NCBI GenBank assembly: GCA_023429995.1
Contig: JAEZCE010000089.1
Span: 45,853-109,852 of the forward strand
Source: Bacillota bacterium
GTDB lineage: Bacteria > Bacillota > UBA4882 > UBA8346
DNA length: 64,000 nucleotides
Direction: 5' to 3'
Below the pieces are notes generated by a model, which saw only the letters and a program-made list of their open reading frames with translations, had not been told where the DNA came from and searched no databases. The position numbers and the translations under genes were made by a program. The number at the start of each line of letters is the position of its first letter. Within the stretch, counting starts at the first letter, position 1. Positions 52,224 to 60,715 of this stretch are shown in pieces.

Positions 52224-52499
52224 TTAAAATCGATCGCAGTCTTTTTCCAGGGGAATCACATCCTCGGGAGCGACTACCTTGGTTTTTCTATCGGTTTTAT
52301 TTACTTTATCCGCTAAAAGTCCATTTTGATGAGATTTCGCCAGATGGGTTTGGGTTCGATGATTTATGCCGGTGGTTGGGGCCTGAGGATTGAGATGGGT
52401 CAAATGGTGGATGGGGCGCCCGGTGTTTTCAAATTGCGACTTTATTGAGGCTGCCGTGCCATTGACCAACTCCGAAAGTTCCGATACGATTTTCCTCAT
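52224..52499 (-). CDS. Doubtful small hypothetical protein downstream of rluD
   Basis: A 91-residue frame that follows rluD on the same strand. It has no recognisable domain, a weak ribosome site, and a basic, His-rich composition. It fills a stretch of 460 bases otherwise without genes. A palindrome CTTTAAAA-GT-TTTTAAAG (52574-52591) at the rluD end may be that gene's terminator, which weakens the case for a cotranscribed frame. Confidence 0.3.
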   Translation of the reverse strand: MRKIVSELSELVNGTAASIKSQFENTGRPIHHLTHLNPQAPTTGINHRTQTHLAKSHQNGLLADKVNKTDRKTKVVAPEDVIPLEKDCDRF

Positions 52500-52585
52500 G
52501 CTGGGGAACCGCTTCCAAAAACTGATCCATCCGCCACGACGATTTTGGAGAATGATTCCGGCGGGGCTTAGCGCTTTAAAAGTTT

Positions 52586-53503
52586 TTAAAGTAAGTCATT
52601 GATAGCTTTTAAGCCGGTATGACTTAAAAGCTTTTCCAACTCTTCAGGCAAAGGCACTGTGAATTGAAGCCTGGTATGAAAACGTGGATGGATGAAGCTT
52701 AGACGGACTGCGTGTAATGCCGGCCGGAGATTTTCAGAACCGTTCTTATCATAAACAGCATCTCCATATAAAGGGATCCCCAAATAAGCAAAATGGGCCC
52801 GGATTTGGTGGGACCTCCCGGTAAGCAATTTGACTGCCATCAATGAAGCGCCCGGAGTTTGTCGAAGGACCCGGTAACGGGTGAAGGCTGGTTTTCCGTC
52901 ACTGGCGGCTTCCCAACGGAAACCTTCCCCGGCTAGCTTTAAAGGGGTACTGATTTTAGCGCTCTTTTGTGGAGGCGCCCCCTGGCAGATAGCCAGATAT
53001 AGACGGTGAAAATGACCGGCATCGACCTGGAGGGATAATTGTTGATGAGCCCAGGGGTTTTTGGCAATCACGATGACGCCGGAGGTGAAGCGATCGAGAC
53101 GGTGGACCGGATGAAACGAGGCTGATTGATGGGTGTTTAGCCAGTGATGAACGAGGGCGTTTGCCATGGTCCCGTTTTTATGGACTCCTACCGGATGGAC
53201 TACCATGCCGGCCGCTTTATTAATGATAACTACATCGTCATCTTCGTAGATGATTGCAAGGGGAAGCGCTTCGGGGACAATATCCTGCTCAAGCGGAATA
53301 AGCTTAATCGCTAACTTTTCACCACCCTGTAGACGGTGAGTTACCCAGACGGGTTGGGAGTTCAGCTCAATTGCAAGGGATTTCTTCAAAACCCGGATAT
53401 ACCCTCGGGAAAGATGAAGTTCGTTGCGGAGAAAAGACTCCAAAGTCCGGCCGGCCCAGACGGGGGGGATAATATATTCTAATTCATTGGCTTTTTTGGT
53501 CAT
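52586..53503 (-). CDS. rluD: RluA-family pseudouridine synthase (RluD-like)
   Basis: An N-terminal S4-like RNA-binding domain (about residues 12-75) precedes the catalytic domain with HRLDRFTSGVIVIAKN, where the Asp is catalytic. VVHPVGVHKNGTMANAL and GRSHQIRAHFAYLGIPLYGD are family hallmarks. It modifies uridines in rRNA or tRNA; the RluD label (23S rRNA) is the general assignment, not a proven target. ATG has a weak AGTGGAAAAACA site. It lies directly downstream of the TauE/SafE gene on the same strand. Confidence 0.88.
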   Translation of the reverse strand: MTKKANELEYIIPPVWAGRTLESFLRNELHLSRGYIRVLKKSLAIELNSQPVWVTHRLQGGEKLAIKLIPLEQDIVPEALPLAIIYEDDDVVIINKAAGMVVHPVGVHKNGTMANALVHHWLNTHQSASFHPVHRLDRFTSGVIVIAKNPWAHQQLSLQVDAGHFHRLYLAICQGAPPQKSAKISTPLKLAGEGFRWEAASDGKPAFTRYRVLRQTPGASLMAVKLLTGRSHQIRAHFAYLGIPLYGDAVYDKNGSENLRPALHAVRLSFIHPRFHTRLQFTVPLPEELEKLLSHTGLKAINDLL

Positions 53504-53524
53504 TGTTTTTCCACTTCGTTTTGA

Positions 53525-54280
53525 TTAATGAAGTAAATTATATAACAGTTTACCGGCAACAGCCAGAGACATGATGATAAAAATAGGCTTAACCAGTTTG
53601 ATGCCTTTATGCAAAGCCATTCTGCCGCCGAGCGCGGCGCCACAAATCATGGCAAGCAGGAAAGGGAAGCCAATTCTGTAACTTACCTGGCCTTGAAGGA
53701 CAAAGGTTGCCAGAGCCGCAATATTACTGGCGAAATTGAGAACCCGGGCGTTCCCGCTTGCGTGGATGAAATCCATTCCATAAATGGCAATAAAGCCAAA
53801 CATTAGAAAAGATCCTGTGCCCGGTCCAAAAAATCCGTCATAAAAACCAAGCCCCAAAGCGAGTGAAATTCCTGCGAGCGTTCTCCCGGTTGTTATTGGA
53901 TAGGAATTTGCGTTGTGGCCGATTTGCTTGGAAAAAAGGCTGTAGATTCCTACCCCGAGGATTAAAATTAAAACCATCCCATTCAACACACGCTGGTCAA
54001 TTTCTAATACGGCATGGGCTCCCCAAAAAGCGCCGATTAAAGTAAAGGGGATCAAGTATTTTAATAATCCAAAGTCAACTTTGGCAGAGTGAGCGTATAG
54101 GAAAGAACTGGTTAAAGAAGCTGCGGTTGAGGCCAATTTATTCGTTCCCAGGGCTAGGTGAGGTGGTACCCCGGCAATTAAAAGCGCCGGTAAACTAATA
54201 ATACCGCCGCCACCGGCAATGGAGTCGACAAAAGCAGCGCTAAAACCGGCGATCATTAAAAATAAAGTCTGGTATATCAA
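53525..54280 (-). CDS. TauE/SafE (TSUP) family membrane transporter
   Basis: A 251-residue polytopic protein with about eight helices. The family phrase AAFVDSIAGGGGIISLPALL near the N-terminus and GFYDGFFGPGTGSFLMFGFI in the middle are diagnostic. Members export sulfite, sulfoacetate or other organosulfonates. The start is ATG behind GAAGGTGCAGATTTG. It may be cotranscribed with rluD. Confidence 0.88.
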   Translation of the reverse strand: MIYQTLFLMIAGFSAAFVDSIAGGGGIISLPALLIAGVPPHLALGTNKLASTAASLTSSFLYAHSAKVDFGLLKYLIPFTLIGAFWGAHAVLEIDQRVLNGMVLILILGVGIYSLFSKQIGHNANSYPITTGRTLAGISLALGLGFYDGFFGPGTGSFLMFGFIAIYGMDFIHASGNARVLNFASNIAALATFVLQGQVSYRIGFPFLLAMICGAALGGRMALHKGIKLVKPIFIIMSLAVAGKLLYNLLH

Positions 54281-54387
54281 ATCTGCACCTTCTATTGTTT
54301 TCGAATGTACAGTATATTCGAAGCGAACTATGATTTTCCTGCCGGTGAAAATGAATCGGAATGTCGGCGTAAATTGATTCGAGTGTG

Positions 54388-54416
54388 TTGATATTTGCCG
54401 GGAATTATTTTAATAT
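54388..54416 (+). promoter_or_regulatory. Promoter of manA
   Basis: TTGATA (54388-54393), a 17-base spacer and TAATAT (54411-54416). The start site would be near 54423, giving a leader of about 32 bases. Confidence 0.6.
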
Positions 54417-54454
54417 GGATTTGGACAACAACTATTGAAAAAGAAGGAGACCGT

Positions 54455-55504
54455 ATGTTATATCCTCTTAAATTTAATCCGGTTTTTAAAGATTATATCT
54501 GGGGCGGGCGTAACCTGGAGAAATTCGGGAAACGCCTTCCTGACGGGAAGGTCGCTGAGAGCTGGGAAATTTCCTGTCATCCCAATGGTGAAAGTGTGGT
54601 TTGCAATGGGGAATTTGCAGGAGTAAGTTTACCGGATTTGGTGAAAAAATACGGCCGGGAACTTATTGGAACCGCCCTGCCGGATAAGGATGCGGCCAAA
54701 TTCCCGTTATTAGTTAAATTGATTGATGCCAACGATAAACTATCAGTCCAGGTCCATCCCGATGATGACTACGCATTGAGCCATGAAAACGGTGAACTTG
54801 GGAAGAATGAGATGTGGCACATTCTCTCGGCCAAACCGGGCGCGAAATTAATTTATGGGGTGCGTTCCGGAACCACTCAGGAGTCTTTTGCACAGGCTGT
54901 CAAGGAAAACCGGATTGAGGATTGCCTGAATTCAGTTGAAGTAGCGCCGGGTGATACCTTTAACATCCCGGCCGGCCTCGTTCATGCCATTGGCGAAGGG
55001 ATCGTTCTGGCTGAAATTCAGCAAAACTCCGATACAACCTACCGGGTTTTCGATTATAACCGGGTTGATAAGAACGGTCGGCCCAGACCGCTGCATATTG
55101 AAAAGGCCCAGGAAGTCATAAATTTTAAGGGTAGGAATCGCGCGGAAAAGGCAGCGGGACTCACAGTGAAAATCGATGCTCATTCTCTCAAGAAATATTT
55201 AATCGCCAATCCGTATTTTGCGGTTGAATTATTGGAGATTAAGGGTTCGGTACTGGAAAATGCCGATGGCGGTAAGTTTCATATTTATCTGGTGACGGAA
55301 GGCGAAGGAATTATCAAATACGAGGGCGGCGCGATTCCGGTAGTCCGTGGCGAATCATTGTTTATTCCGGCTTCCATGGGTTTCTATAGCTTGGAAGGGA
55401 CTTTTAAAGCTTTAAAAACCTACGTGCCCGACTTGGAGCTTGATATTTTGGTTCCTTTGAAAAAGGCCGGTTATAAAGAAGAGGAAATCCTCTCAAAAAT
55501 ATAA
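54455..55504 (+). CDS. manA: Mannose-6-phosphate isomerase, class I
   Basis: It interconverts mannose 6-phosphate and fructose 6-phosphate. The zinc-binding cupin residues are in SVQVHPDDDYA (about residue 97, His) and the later NIPAGLVHAIGEGI (His). LKFNPVFKDYIWGGRNLEKF is the conserved start. The short (349-residue) form is the Bacillus type. ATG 54455 has AAGGAGA; the longer frame from 54395 lacks a site. Mannose could feed surface glycans made elsewhere in the window. Confidence 0.92.
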   Translation: MLYPLKFNPVFKDYIWGGRNLEKFGKRLPDGKVAESWEISCHPNGESVVCNGEFAGVSLPDLVKKYGRELIGTALPDKDAAKFPLLVKLIDANDKLSVQVHPDDDYALSHENGELGKNEMWHILSAKPGAKLIYGVRSGTTQESFAQAVKENRIEDCLNSVEVAPGDTFNIPAGLVHAIGEGIVLAEIQQNSDTTYRVFDYNRVDKNGRPRPLHIEKAQEVINFKGRNRAEKAAGLTVKIDAHSLKKYLIANPYFAVELLEIKGSVLENADGGKFHIYLVTEGEGIIKYEGGAIPVVRGESLFIPASMGFYSLEGTFKALKTYVPDLELDILVPLKKAGYKEEEILSKI

Positions 55505-55514
55505 TCATCGTGTA

Positions 55515-55547
55515 ACTGAGAGGAATTCGAGATTCCTCTCAGTTTGT
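55515..55547. terminator. Hairpin between manA and the SASP gene
   Basis: ACTGAGAGGAAT and ATTCCTCTCAGT make a perfect 12-base stem with a five-base loop. The T-tract is weak on both sides, but it lies between convergent genes and likely ends both. Confidence 0.7.
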
Positions 55548-55579
55548 AAGTATTTGATTTCAATCCAATTTCATCCGAA

Positions 55580-55918
55580 TCAACTGCTATAACCGGTATT
55601 GTTGAATTTAAATTGGGACTGTTGTTGGTTATATTGATTGTATTGACCGGAGCCCTGCGTACTAAGACCGGCTTGGAAACCAGCCTTAACATCAGCGATG
55701 GTTTGTTCGGCTAAAGACCTTTCGGCAGCCTCAATCATCCTGCGCACCATATTTCCTCCGATAGCTCCGGTATCCCGGGTCATCATATAACCCCAGTAAC
55801 CTCCCTGGACTTTTGAGGTATCCACATTCAATTCATTGGCAATCTCATATTTGAATTTGTCCAGAGCGGCGGAAGCTTGTTTAACAAGAATATTATTACT
55901 GCGTTGACCACTACCCAT
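55580..55918 (-). CDS. Small acid-soluble spore protein, alpha/beta type
   Basis: SASPs coat and protect DNA in dormant spores and are cut by the Gpr protease on germination. The core is typical: LDKFKYEIANELNV (GPR-region-like) and TRDTGAIGGNMVRRMIEAAE. The protein is 112 residues, longer than the usual 60-75, because of a C-terminal Gln/Asn/Tyr-rich tail (about residues 88-112). ATG follows GAGGAGGTGAG. It would be made under forespore control. This gene and spoVS are the clearest signs of sporulation in the window. Confidence 0.9.
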   Translation of the reverse strand: MGSGQRSNNILVKQASAALDKFKYEIANELNVDTSKVQGGYWGYMMTRDTGAIGGNMVRRMIEAAERSLAEQTIADVKAGFQAGLSTQGSGQYNQYNQQQSQFKFNNTGYSS

Positions 55919-56003
55919 TTAATTCTCACCTCCTCGATATTTAGGATTTCCAACGAAACACAAGCTATGTTGAATTTATTTTGGAAGTTTCGGAAAAAAC
56001 CTG

Positions 56004-56261
56004 TTAAGAAGGATTTTGTTTTGGGTTTTGATTTTTATTTTGATTCTGGGTTACTTTCGCTTGAAATTCTTCCCGGATGGCTGCTAAACTCTTTTGGTAA
56101 ATATAATTTTGGGCGGCATCGGCCATAACCTGGAAAAGCTCTCCGGAAAATTTAGAGATTTCATAGGGACTCAAGCGCCAAATTGAATGGAGCGCCGGGG
56201 GCGTAAAATGCCATTTTGGATCGGTGTTTTTTAGTTGATGATGGGGAAAATGGCGAATCAT
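56004..56261 (-). CDS. Small protein of unknown function next to the SASP gene
   Basis: An 85-residue protein with a good ribosome site (AGAGGTGAAATT before ATG). The N-terminal part is His/Pro-rich, the middle is helical (YEISKFSGELFQVMADAAQN), and the tail repeats Asn, Gln and Lys (QNQNKNQNPKQNP). The Q/N-rich tail recalls that of the neighbouring SASP. It might be a spore or coat component; this is only from position and composition. Confidence 0.55.
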   Translation of the reverse strand: MIRHFPHHQLKNTDPKWHFTPPALHSIWRLSPYEISKFSGELFQVMADAAQNYIYQKSLAAIREEFQAKVTQNQNKNQNPKQNPS

Positions 56262-56509
56262 AATTTCACCTCTTTATATTGAATGCGTATTTTCAGTTTA
56301 TCCCGGAAGCTGTTATTTTAGTAGTGATTTGTCGGGGTGAGCGATTTTAACGCTTTAAAAAATGTTTTCAGATGGATCATTTTAGAAACCTTGAAAATCA
56401 ATGCAAAAAGAAATTAAAACTTCCAACCTTGGCTAATTGCCGGATATTTTGGCAAAGATGTATTTGGATTTGATGGATTACTTAAATAACTGACTCTCAT
56501 AGCAAAAGA

Positions 56510-56538
56510 TTGACTTTTGGAAAATTACCTTATATAAT
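56510..56538 (+). promoter_or_regulatory. Strong promoter of the yceD-rpmF unit
   Basis: TTGACT (56510-56515), a 17-base spacer and a perfect TATAAT (56533-56538). Start is expected near 56545, very close to the ribosome site GGAGGTGA (56543-56550). Confidence 0.78.
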
Positions 56539-56555
56539 AAGCGGAGGTGATTTTG

Positions 56556-57083
56556 GTGAAGGTAAATATTGGTCCTGTCCGTGAACTTCCGGGTGGTATA
56601 ATCGATTTTCGGGGCGAGCAAGAAATCCCTGATTTTAAACTGGCCCTTACTTTCACAGAGCCTGTCAAAGTTGAAGGAACCGTTACCAATACCGGTAAAG
56701 GTTTCCTGATGAAAGCAAATCTACGTTTTCGCTATTTGGTCAATTGTGATCGGTGTTTGAAAGAGTTTCAAAGGGAACAACAAACTGAGGTCGTCGCCGA
56801 ATTTTTACAGAGTCTTGCTGATGATGGGGAAGATGATCTCGCTTTTCATTTTAGTGGAGATATAATTGATTTAAATGATTGTATTTCTGAGCAAGTATTG
56901 TTTGCCTTACCGATGAACTTTATTTGCAAGCCGGATTGTCGGGGAATATGCCCGGTATGCGGTAACGATCGCAATATTGATCCATGTAATTGCGTGATTG
57001 AGCAATTTAATCCTCAATTTGAGAAATTACGTAATTTGTTATCCACAGAAGGAGGTGGACCTGATGGCAAATCCAAAAAATAG
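56556..57083 (+). CDS. yceD: DUF177 / YceD family protein
   Basis: A 175-residue protein always found ahead of rpmF in many bacteria. It has zinc-type Cys motifs: NCDRCLKEF (middle) and CKPDCRGICPVCG (C-terminus). DUF177 proteins are linked to 23S rRNA or ribosome maturation. GTG 56556 follows GGAGGTGA with five bases, better than GTG 56547 which overlaps that site. Its end overlaps rpmF by 20 bases. An exact DnaA box TTATCCACA lies inside it at 57039-57047, probably by chance. Confidence 0.88.
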   Translation: MKVNIGPVRELPGGIIDFRGEQEIPDFKLALTFTEPVKVEGTVTNTGKGFLMKANLRFRYLVNCDRCLKEFQREQQTEVVAEFLQSLADDGEDDLAFHFSGDIIDLNDCISEQVLFALPMNFICKPDCRGICPVCGNDRNIDPCNCVIEQFNPQFEKLRNLLSTEGGGPDGKSKK

Positions 57084-57249
57084 AACCTCTCGGACTCGTA
57101 AAAGACTAAGACGTGCTAATTATAAAACCACTGCGCCGACTACCAGCGCTTGCCCGCAATGTCATGAACCCAAGTTATCCCATGTTGTTTGTGGAAACTG
57201 CGGTTTCTATAACGGTCGGGAAGTTATCGCGAAGGCCGAGAATGCTTAA
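57064..57249 (+). CDS. rpmF: Ribosomal protein L32
   Basis: A 61-residue L32 of the zinc-ribbon type, with two Cys pairs CPQC and CGNC. MANPKNRTSRTRKRLRRANY is the typical basic N-terminus. It follows GGAGGTG inside the end of yceD. The fatty-acid genes follow after a terminator, the usual Firmicutes and proteobacterial neighbourhood for rpmF. Confidence 0.96.
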   Translation: MANPKNRTSRTRKRLRRANYKTTAPTTSACPQCHEPKLSHVVCGNCGFYNGREVIAKAENA

Positions 57250-57293
57250 AAAAGCATTTGACGCGTATTCGCGCGTCGTTCATTTACAATGGT

Positions 57294-57319
57294 AAGGTCA
57301 ACTTTGACCTTATTTTTTT
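57294..57319 (+). terminator. Rho-independent terminator after rpmF
   Basis: AAGGTC and GACCTT form a stem with seven T after it. A second hairpin GACGCG/CGCGTC lies just upstream (57260-57277). Confidence 0.8.
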
Positions 57320-57448
57320 CTTGAATACTTAAGACGTAATACTTATCGATGGCTCAATATTCCGGCAGGATTGAGTTTGTCCTGCCGGAGTAGAAGTTTT
57401 TGCTAAACCAAACAGTAAATTAGCAGTAAATTACTTCAAACCTATTCG

Positions 57449-57511
57449 GGGTTGTCCAAAAAAAGGAAATCCGCGCCCGAGAGCGCGGGTGAAATTGTTT
57501 TTTAGACAGCC
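57449..57511 (+). other. Compound hairpin upstream of plsX
   Basis: An outer imperfect stem (GGTTGTC-C-AAAAAA with TTTTTT-A-GACAGCC) encloses an inner perfect stem CCGCGC/GCGCGG. It lies about 45 bases before plsX. It may be a leader RNA structure, a terminator, or a palindromic repeat. I do not see a FapR-type operator. Confidence 0.55.
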
Positions 57512-57557
57512 TCACAATATATATTGAATCGATTTTCGGTAAGGAGCGTTGGTAACC

Positions 57558-58568
57558 TTGAAAATTGCTCTTGATGCCATGGGTGGGGATTTTGCTCCAC
57601 GGGAAATCGTATTGGGAGCTATCCAGGCCTGTCGTGAGTTCGGCGCGGAAGTTGTTTTAGTGGGTATTGAAAACGAGATCCGGCCGATTTTAGACCAGCA
57701 ACAAATTGCCGGACTAAAATTAGAAATTTATCCTGCTTCCGAAATCATAGCGATGGACGAGCATCCAGCCAATGCCGTGAAACGTAAGAAAGATTCCTCG
57801 CTGGTTGTTGCCAACCGTTTGGTCAAAGAGGGTAAAGCAGATGCCGTGATTTCGATGGGTAATACCGGAGCCGCCATGGCTGCTTCTTTATTCACACTGG
57901 GAAGGATCAATGGAATTAAAAGACCGGCCATCGCATCGGTTATGCCTACCAAGACCGGTATCAGCATTATTTTGGATGCCGGAGCCAATGCGGACTGCGA
58001 ACCTGAAAATCTATTGGAATTCGCTTACATGGGTTCGGCCTATGTTGAGCACATTTTAGGAATTTCCAATCCAAAAGTGGGTTTGTTAAGTATTGGCGAA
58101 GAAGAGACCAAGGGGAATAAGTTAACCGTAGAAGCTCACCAGCTTTTAAAAAACAGCCATTTGAATTTTATTGGAAACATCGAGGGACGCGATGTTCATC
58201 GCGGAGTGTGCGATGTTATTGTCTGTGATGGTTTTGTTGGTAATGTCGTATTAAAGTTATCCGAAGGTTTGGCTTCGGTTTTGTTGGGATGGATCAAGGA
58301 AGCTATCGGCGCCAATGTCTTTTCCATGATGGGTGGTCTTTTGCTGAAAGCTTCGCTCAAAAAAATACTGGCTCCGATGGACCCTGCCGAATATGGCGGG
58401 ATGCCCTTATTGGGACTTAATGGGATTAGCATGATTGGTCATGGAAGTTCAAAGGCCAAAGCAGTAAAAAATGCCATTAAAGCCGCAACCAAAGCGGTGA
58501 ATCAAGATATTGTGGGAGCTATCGGTCAAACCATTGAAAAAGCCGGTATGAATTCAACCAATCATTAA
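57558..58568 (+). CDS. plsX: Phosphate acyltransferase PlsX
   Basis: PlsX makes acyl-phosphate from acyl-ACP, the first step of phosphatidic acid synthesis in most Bacillota. The N-terminus KIALDAMGGDFAPREIVLGA is diagnostic, as are SMGNTGAAMAASLF and CDGFVGNVVLKLSEG. TTG 57558 matches the family start and has AAGGAG 11 bases upstream; TTG 57549 is closer to it than ideal. The fatty-acid genes follow in the same direction. The 336-residue size is normal. Confidence 0.94.
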   Translation: MKIALDAMGGDFAPREIVLGAIQACREFGAEVVLVGIENEIRPILDQQQIAGLKLEIYPASEIIAMDEHPANAVKRKKDSSLVVANRLVKEGKADAVISMGNTGAAMAASLFTLGRINGIKRPAIASVMPTKTGISIILDAGANADCEPENLLEFAYMGSAYVEHILGISNPKVGLLSIGEEETKGNKLTVEAHQLLKNSHLNFIGNIEGRDVHRGVCDVIVCDGFVGNVVLKLSEGLASVLLGWIKEAIGANVFSMMGGLLLKASLKKILAPMDPAEYGGMPLLGLNGISMIGHGSSKAKAVKNAIKAATKAVNQDIVGAIGQTIEKAGMNSTNH

Positions 58569-58662
58569 CTTTTAGTCCATGAAATAGACTTCGGTCTCTG
58601 CATTGATTTTCTTTTTGTTAACGGTATTATTCTTATTTAATTGAATGAATTAGGGGAGACTC

Positions 58663-59595
58663 ATGAGCAAAACCGCTTTTATTTTTCCGGGACAAGGCGC
58701 TCAATATGTGGGGATGGGGAAAGATGTTTATGAAAACCATCCTTTAGCCAAGGAAGTATTCGAAGAGGCCGACCGGATTCTTGGCCGCAATATTTCCAAT
58801 TTCTGTTTTGAGGGACCGGAAGACCAGCTTAAAGATACCCGTAATGCCCAACCCGCCATTGTAACCACAAGCATAGCGCTATATAAAGTTCTGGCGGAGG
58901 AAGGAATTGAGCCTGATTTTACAGCTGGTCATAGCTTGGGCGAATATAGCGCCTTAATTGCGTCCAAGGCGGTATCCTTGGAAGACGGATTGCGTTTGGT
59001 GAATTCCCGTTCCCGTTTAATGGCGGATGCCGATCCGGATCACCAAGGAATGATGGCGGCAATTTTAGGGGTTGACCGGAATACATTATCGATGCTTCTT
59101 CAAGAAGCATCGGAAATCGGTTTGGTAGAAGCCGCTAATTTTAACTGCCCGGGGCAGATCGTCGCCTCCGGTGATAAAAAAGGGATTGCCAAACTTCAAG
59201 AGTTAGTTGTGGCCAAAGGTGGAAAAGCAATACCATTGGCGGTTAGCGGAGCTTTTCATTCCAGTTTTATGAAAAAAGCCGCCGAGGCATTTCGTCCGGA
59301 ACTTGAAAAAACCGTTTGGTTAGACCCCAAACCGCCGGTGATTGCAAATGTATACGCCAAACCGGTACCCAAGGAACAACTGGCAGACAGTTTGTACCGT
59401 CAAATTTTTTCATCGGTACTGTGGGAAGATACCCTTAATTACCTGCGGGCGCAGGGTGTAGAAGTCTTTGTTGAGGTTGGCCCGGGAAAAGTGTTGTCGG
59501 GGCTTGTTAAAAAGACATTAAAGGACGCCACATTCGTAAATTGTGAGGATATGGCTTCTGTCAAAAAAGCTCTTGCAATTTTAAAGGAGGTCTAG
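58663..59595 (+). CDS. fabD: Malonyl-CoA--ACP transacylase
   Basis: It loads malonate onto ACP. The active-site Ser lies in AGHSLGEYSALIAS (about residue 90). FIFPGQGAQYVGMGKD is the family start, and the catalytic His is in VSGAFHSSFM. At 310 residues it is standard. ATG follows GGGGAGACTC. Four bases separate it from fabG, so they are coupled. Confidence 0.95.
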   Translation: MSKTAFIFPGQGAQYVGMGKDVYENHPLAKEVFEEADRILGRNISNFCFEGPEDQLKDTRNAQPAIVTTSIALYKVLAEEGIEPDFTAGHSLGEYSALIASKAVSLEDGLRLVNSRSRLMADADPDHQGMMAAILGVDRNTLSMLLQEASEIGLVEAANFNCPGQIVASGDKKGIAKLQELVVAKGGKAIPLAVSGAFHSSFMKKAAEAFRPELEKTVWLDPKPPVIANVYAKPVPKEQLADSLYRQIFSSVLWEDTLNYLRAQGVEVFVEVGPGKVLSGLVKKTLKDATFVNCEDMASVKKALAILKEV

Positions 59596-59599
59596 TAAT

Positions 59600-60337
59600 A
59601 TGAAATTAGTTCATGAGGTCGCTATTGTAACAGGTGCAGCTAGAGGTATTGGCAGAGCGATTGCTTTGGCTTTGAGCGCTGAAGGAGCTTCGGTTCTTCT
59701 TTCCGATGTCAGTGAAGCGGTTCATGAAACCGCGGCAGAAATCCGCGGATTAGGTCGGCAGGCAGGTTCCATCGTTGGGAATGTCACCAAAGAGGCCGAC
59801 TGTGAGGCGATGGTCAACGAGGCCATCAAGGAGTTTGGAAAACTCGATATCCTGGTCAATAATGCCGGGATCACGAAAGATAATTTATTATTGCGCATGA
59901 GTGAAGCCGATTGGGATGCTGTTTTGACGATTAATTTAAAAGGAACTTTTTTATGCACCAAAGCAGCAATCAAACCCATGATGAAGCAGCGTTCCGGCAA
60001 AATCATCAATATCGCTTCGGTTATTGGGCAAATGGGTAATGCCGGTCAAGCCAATTATGCGGCTTCCAAGGGCGGAGTCATCGCTTTTACGAAAACCATG
60101 GCCAAGGAGCTCGGCTCGCGCAACATCCGCGTCAACGCCATTGCGCCCGGTTTTATTGAATCGAAAATGACCGAAGTTTTAACCGATGATGCCAAAGAAA
60201 AGTTGACCAAAGCAATTCCCCTGGGTTTTCTCGGGAAACCCGAATATGTGGCAAATGCGGTTGTGTTTCTTGCATCTCCTGATTCTTGTTATACCACCGG
60301 CCATGTTTTAAATGTCGATGGTGGGATGGTAATGTAA
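59600..60337 (+). CDS. fabG: 3-oxoacyl-[ACP] reductase
   Basis: A short-chain dehydrogenase that reduces 3-oxoacyl-ACP with NADPH. The nucleotide loop TGAARGIGRAIALAL, the NNAG motif (LVNNAGITKDNLL), the catalytic Ser (IASVIGQMG) and the YAASKGG pair of Tyr and Lys are all present. The C-terminal VNAIAPGFIESKM and GHVLNVDGGMVM fit FabG. It has GGAGG just upstream and directly follows fabD. Confidence 0.95.
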   Translation: MKLVHEVAIVTGAARGIGRAIALALSAEGASVLLSDVSEAVHETAAEIRGLGRQAGSIVGNVTKEADCEAMVNEAIKEFGKLDILVNNAGITKDNLLLRMSEADWDAVLTINLKGTFLCTKAAIKPMMKQRSGKIINIASVIGQMGNAGQANYAASKGGVIAFTKTMAKELGSRNIRVNAIAPGFIESKMTEVLTDDAKEKLTKAIPLGFLGKPEYVANAVVFLASPDSCYTTGHVLNVDGGMVM

Positions 60338-60402
60338 GTTAAACTAAAAGGTTATCAGGAAATATCATATTGGCCAACCTTGCTTGGAAGGAGGTGAAAT
60401 GG

Positions 60403-60636
60403 TTGGATATCTTCAGTAAAGTTAAGGACATAGTTGTTGAGCAATTAGGTGTTGATGAAGAAGAAGTTACAGAACAAGCTTCTTTTGTAGATGACTTAGG
60501 CGCTGACTCACTGGATATCGTTGAACTCGTAATGGCTTTAGAAGAGGAGTTCGACCTGGAAATTCCGGATGAGGATGCTGAAAAAATCGCTACCGTCGGT
60601 GATGCAGTAAATTACATTAAAGAGAATGGTCAATAA
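60403..60636 (+). CDS. acpP: Acyl carrier protein
   Basis: A 77-residue acidic ACP. The phosphopantetheine attachment Ser is in DLGADSLDIVELVMALEEEF (about residue 37). The start is TTG 60403 with GGAGGTGA five bases upstream; the longer frame from 60370 includes the ribosome site itself. It sits between fabG and fabF, as is usual. Confidence 0.96.
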   Translation: MDIFSKVKDIVVEQLGVDEEEVTEQASFVDDLGADSLDIVELVMALEEEFDLEIPDEDAEKIATVGDAVNYIKENGQ

Positions 60637-60646
60637 GTTTTGTTTT

Positions 60647-60678
60647 AAAGAGAGTCCCGTAAACCTACGGGGCTCTTT
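60647..60678 (+). terminator. Hairpin between acpP and fabF
   Basis: AAAGAG-A-GTCCCGTA and TACGGGGCTCTTT pair across a short loop and end in TTTT. It may give partial termination so that acpP mRNA exceeds that of fabF. Confidence 0.7.
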
Positions 60679-60715
60679 TAAAAAATATGATGAGTTCCGC
60701 ATAAAGGGTGAAATT

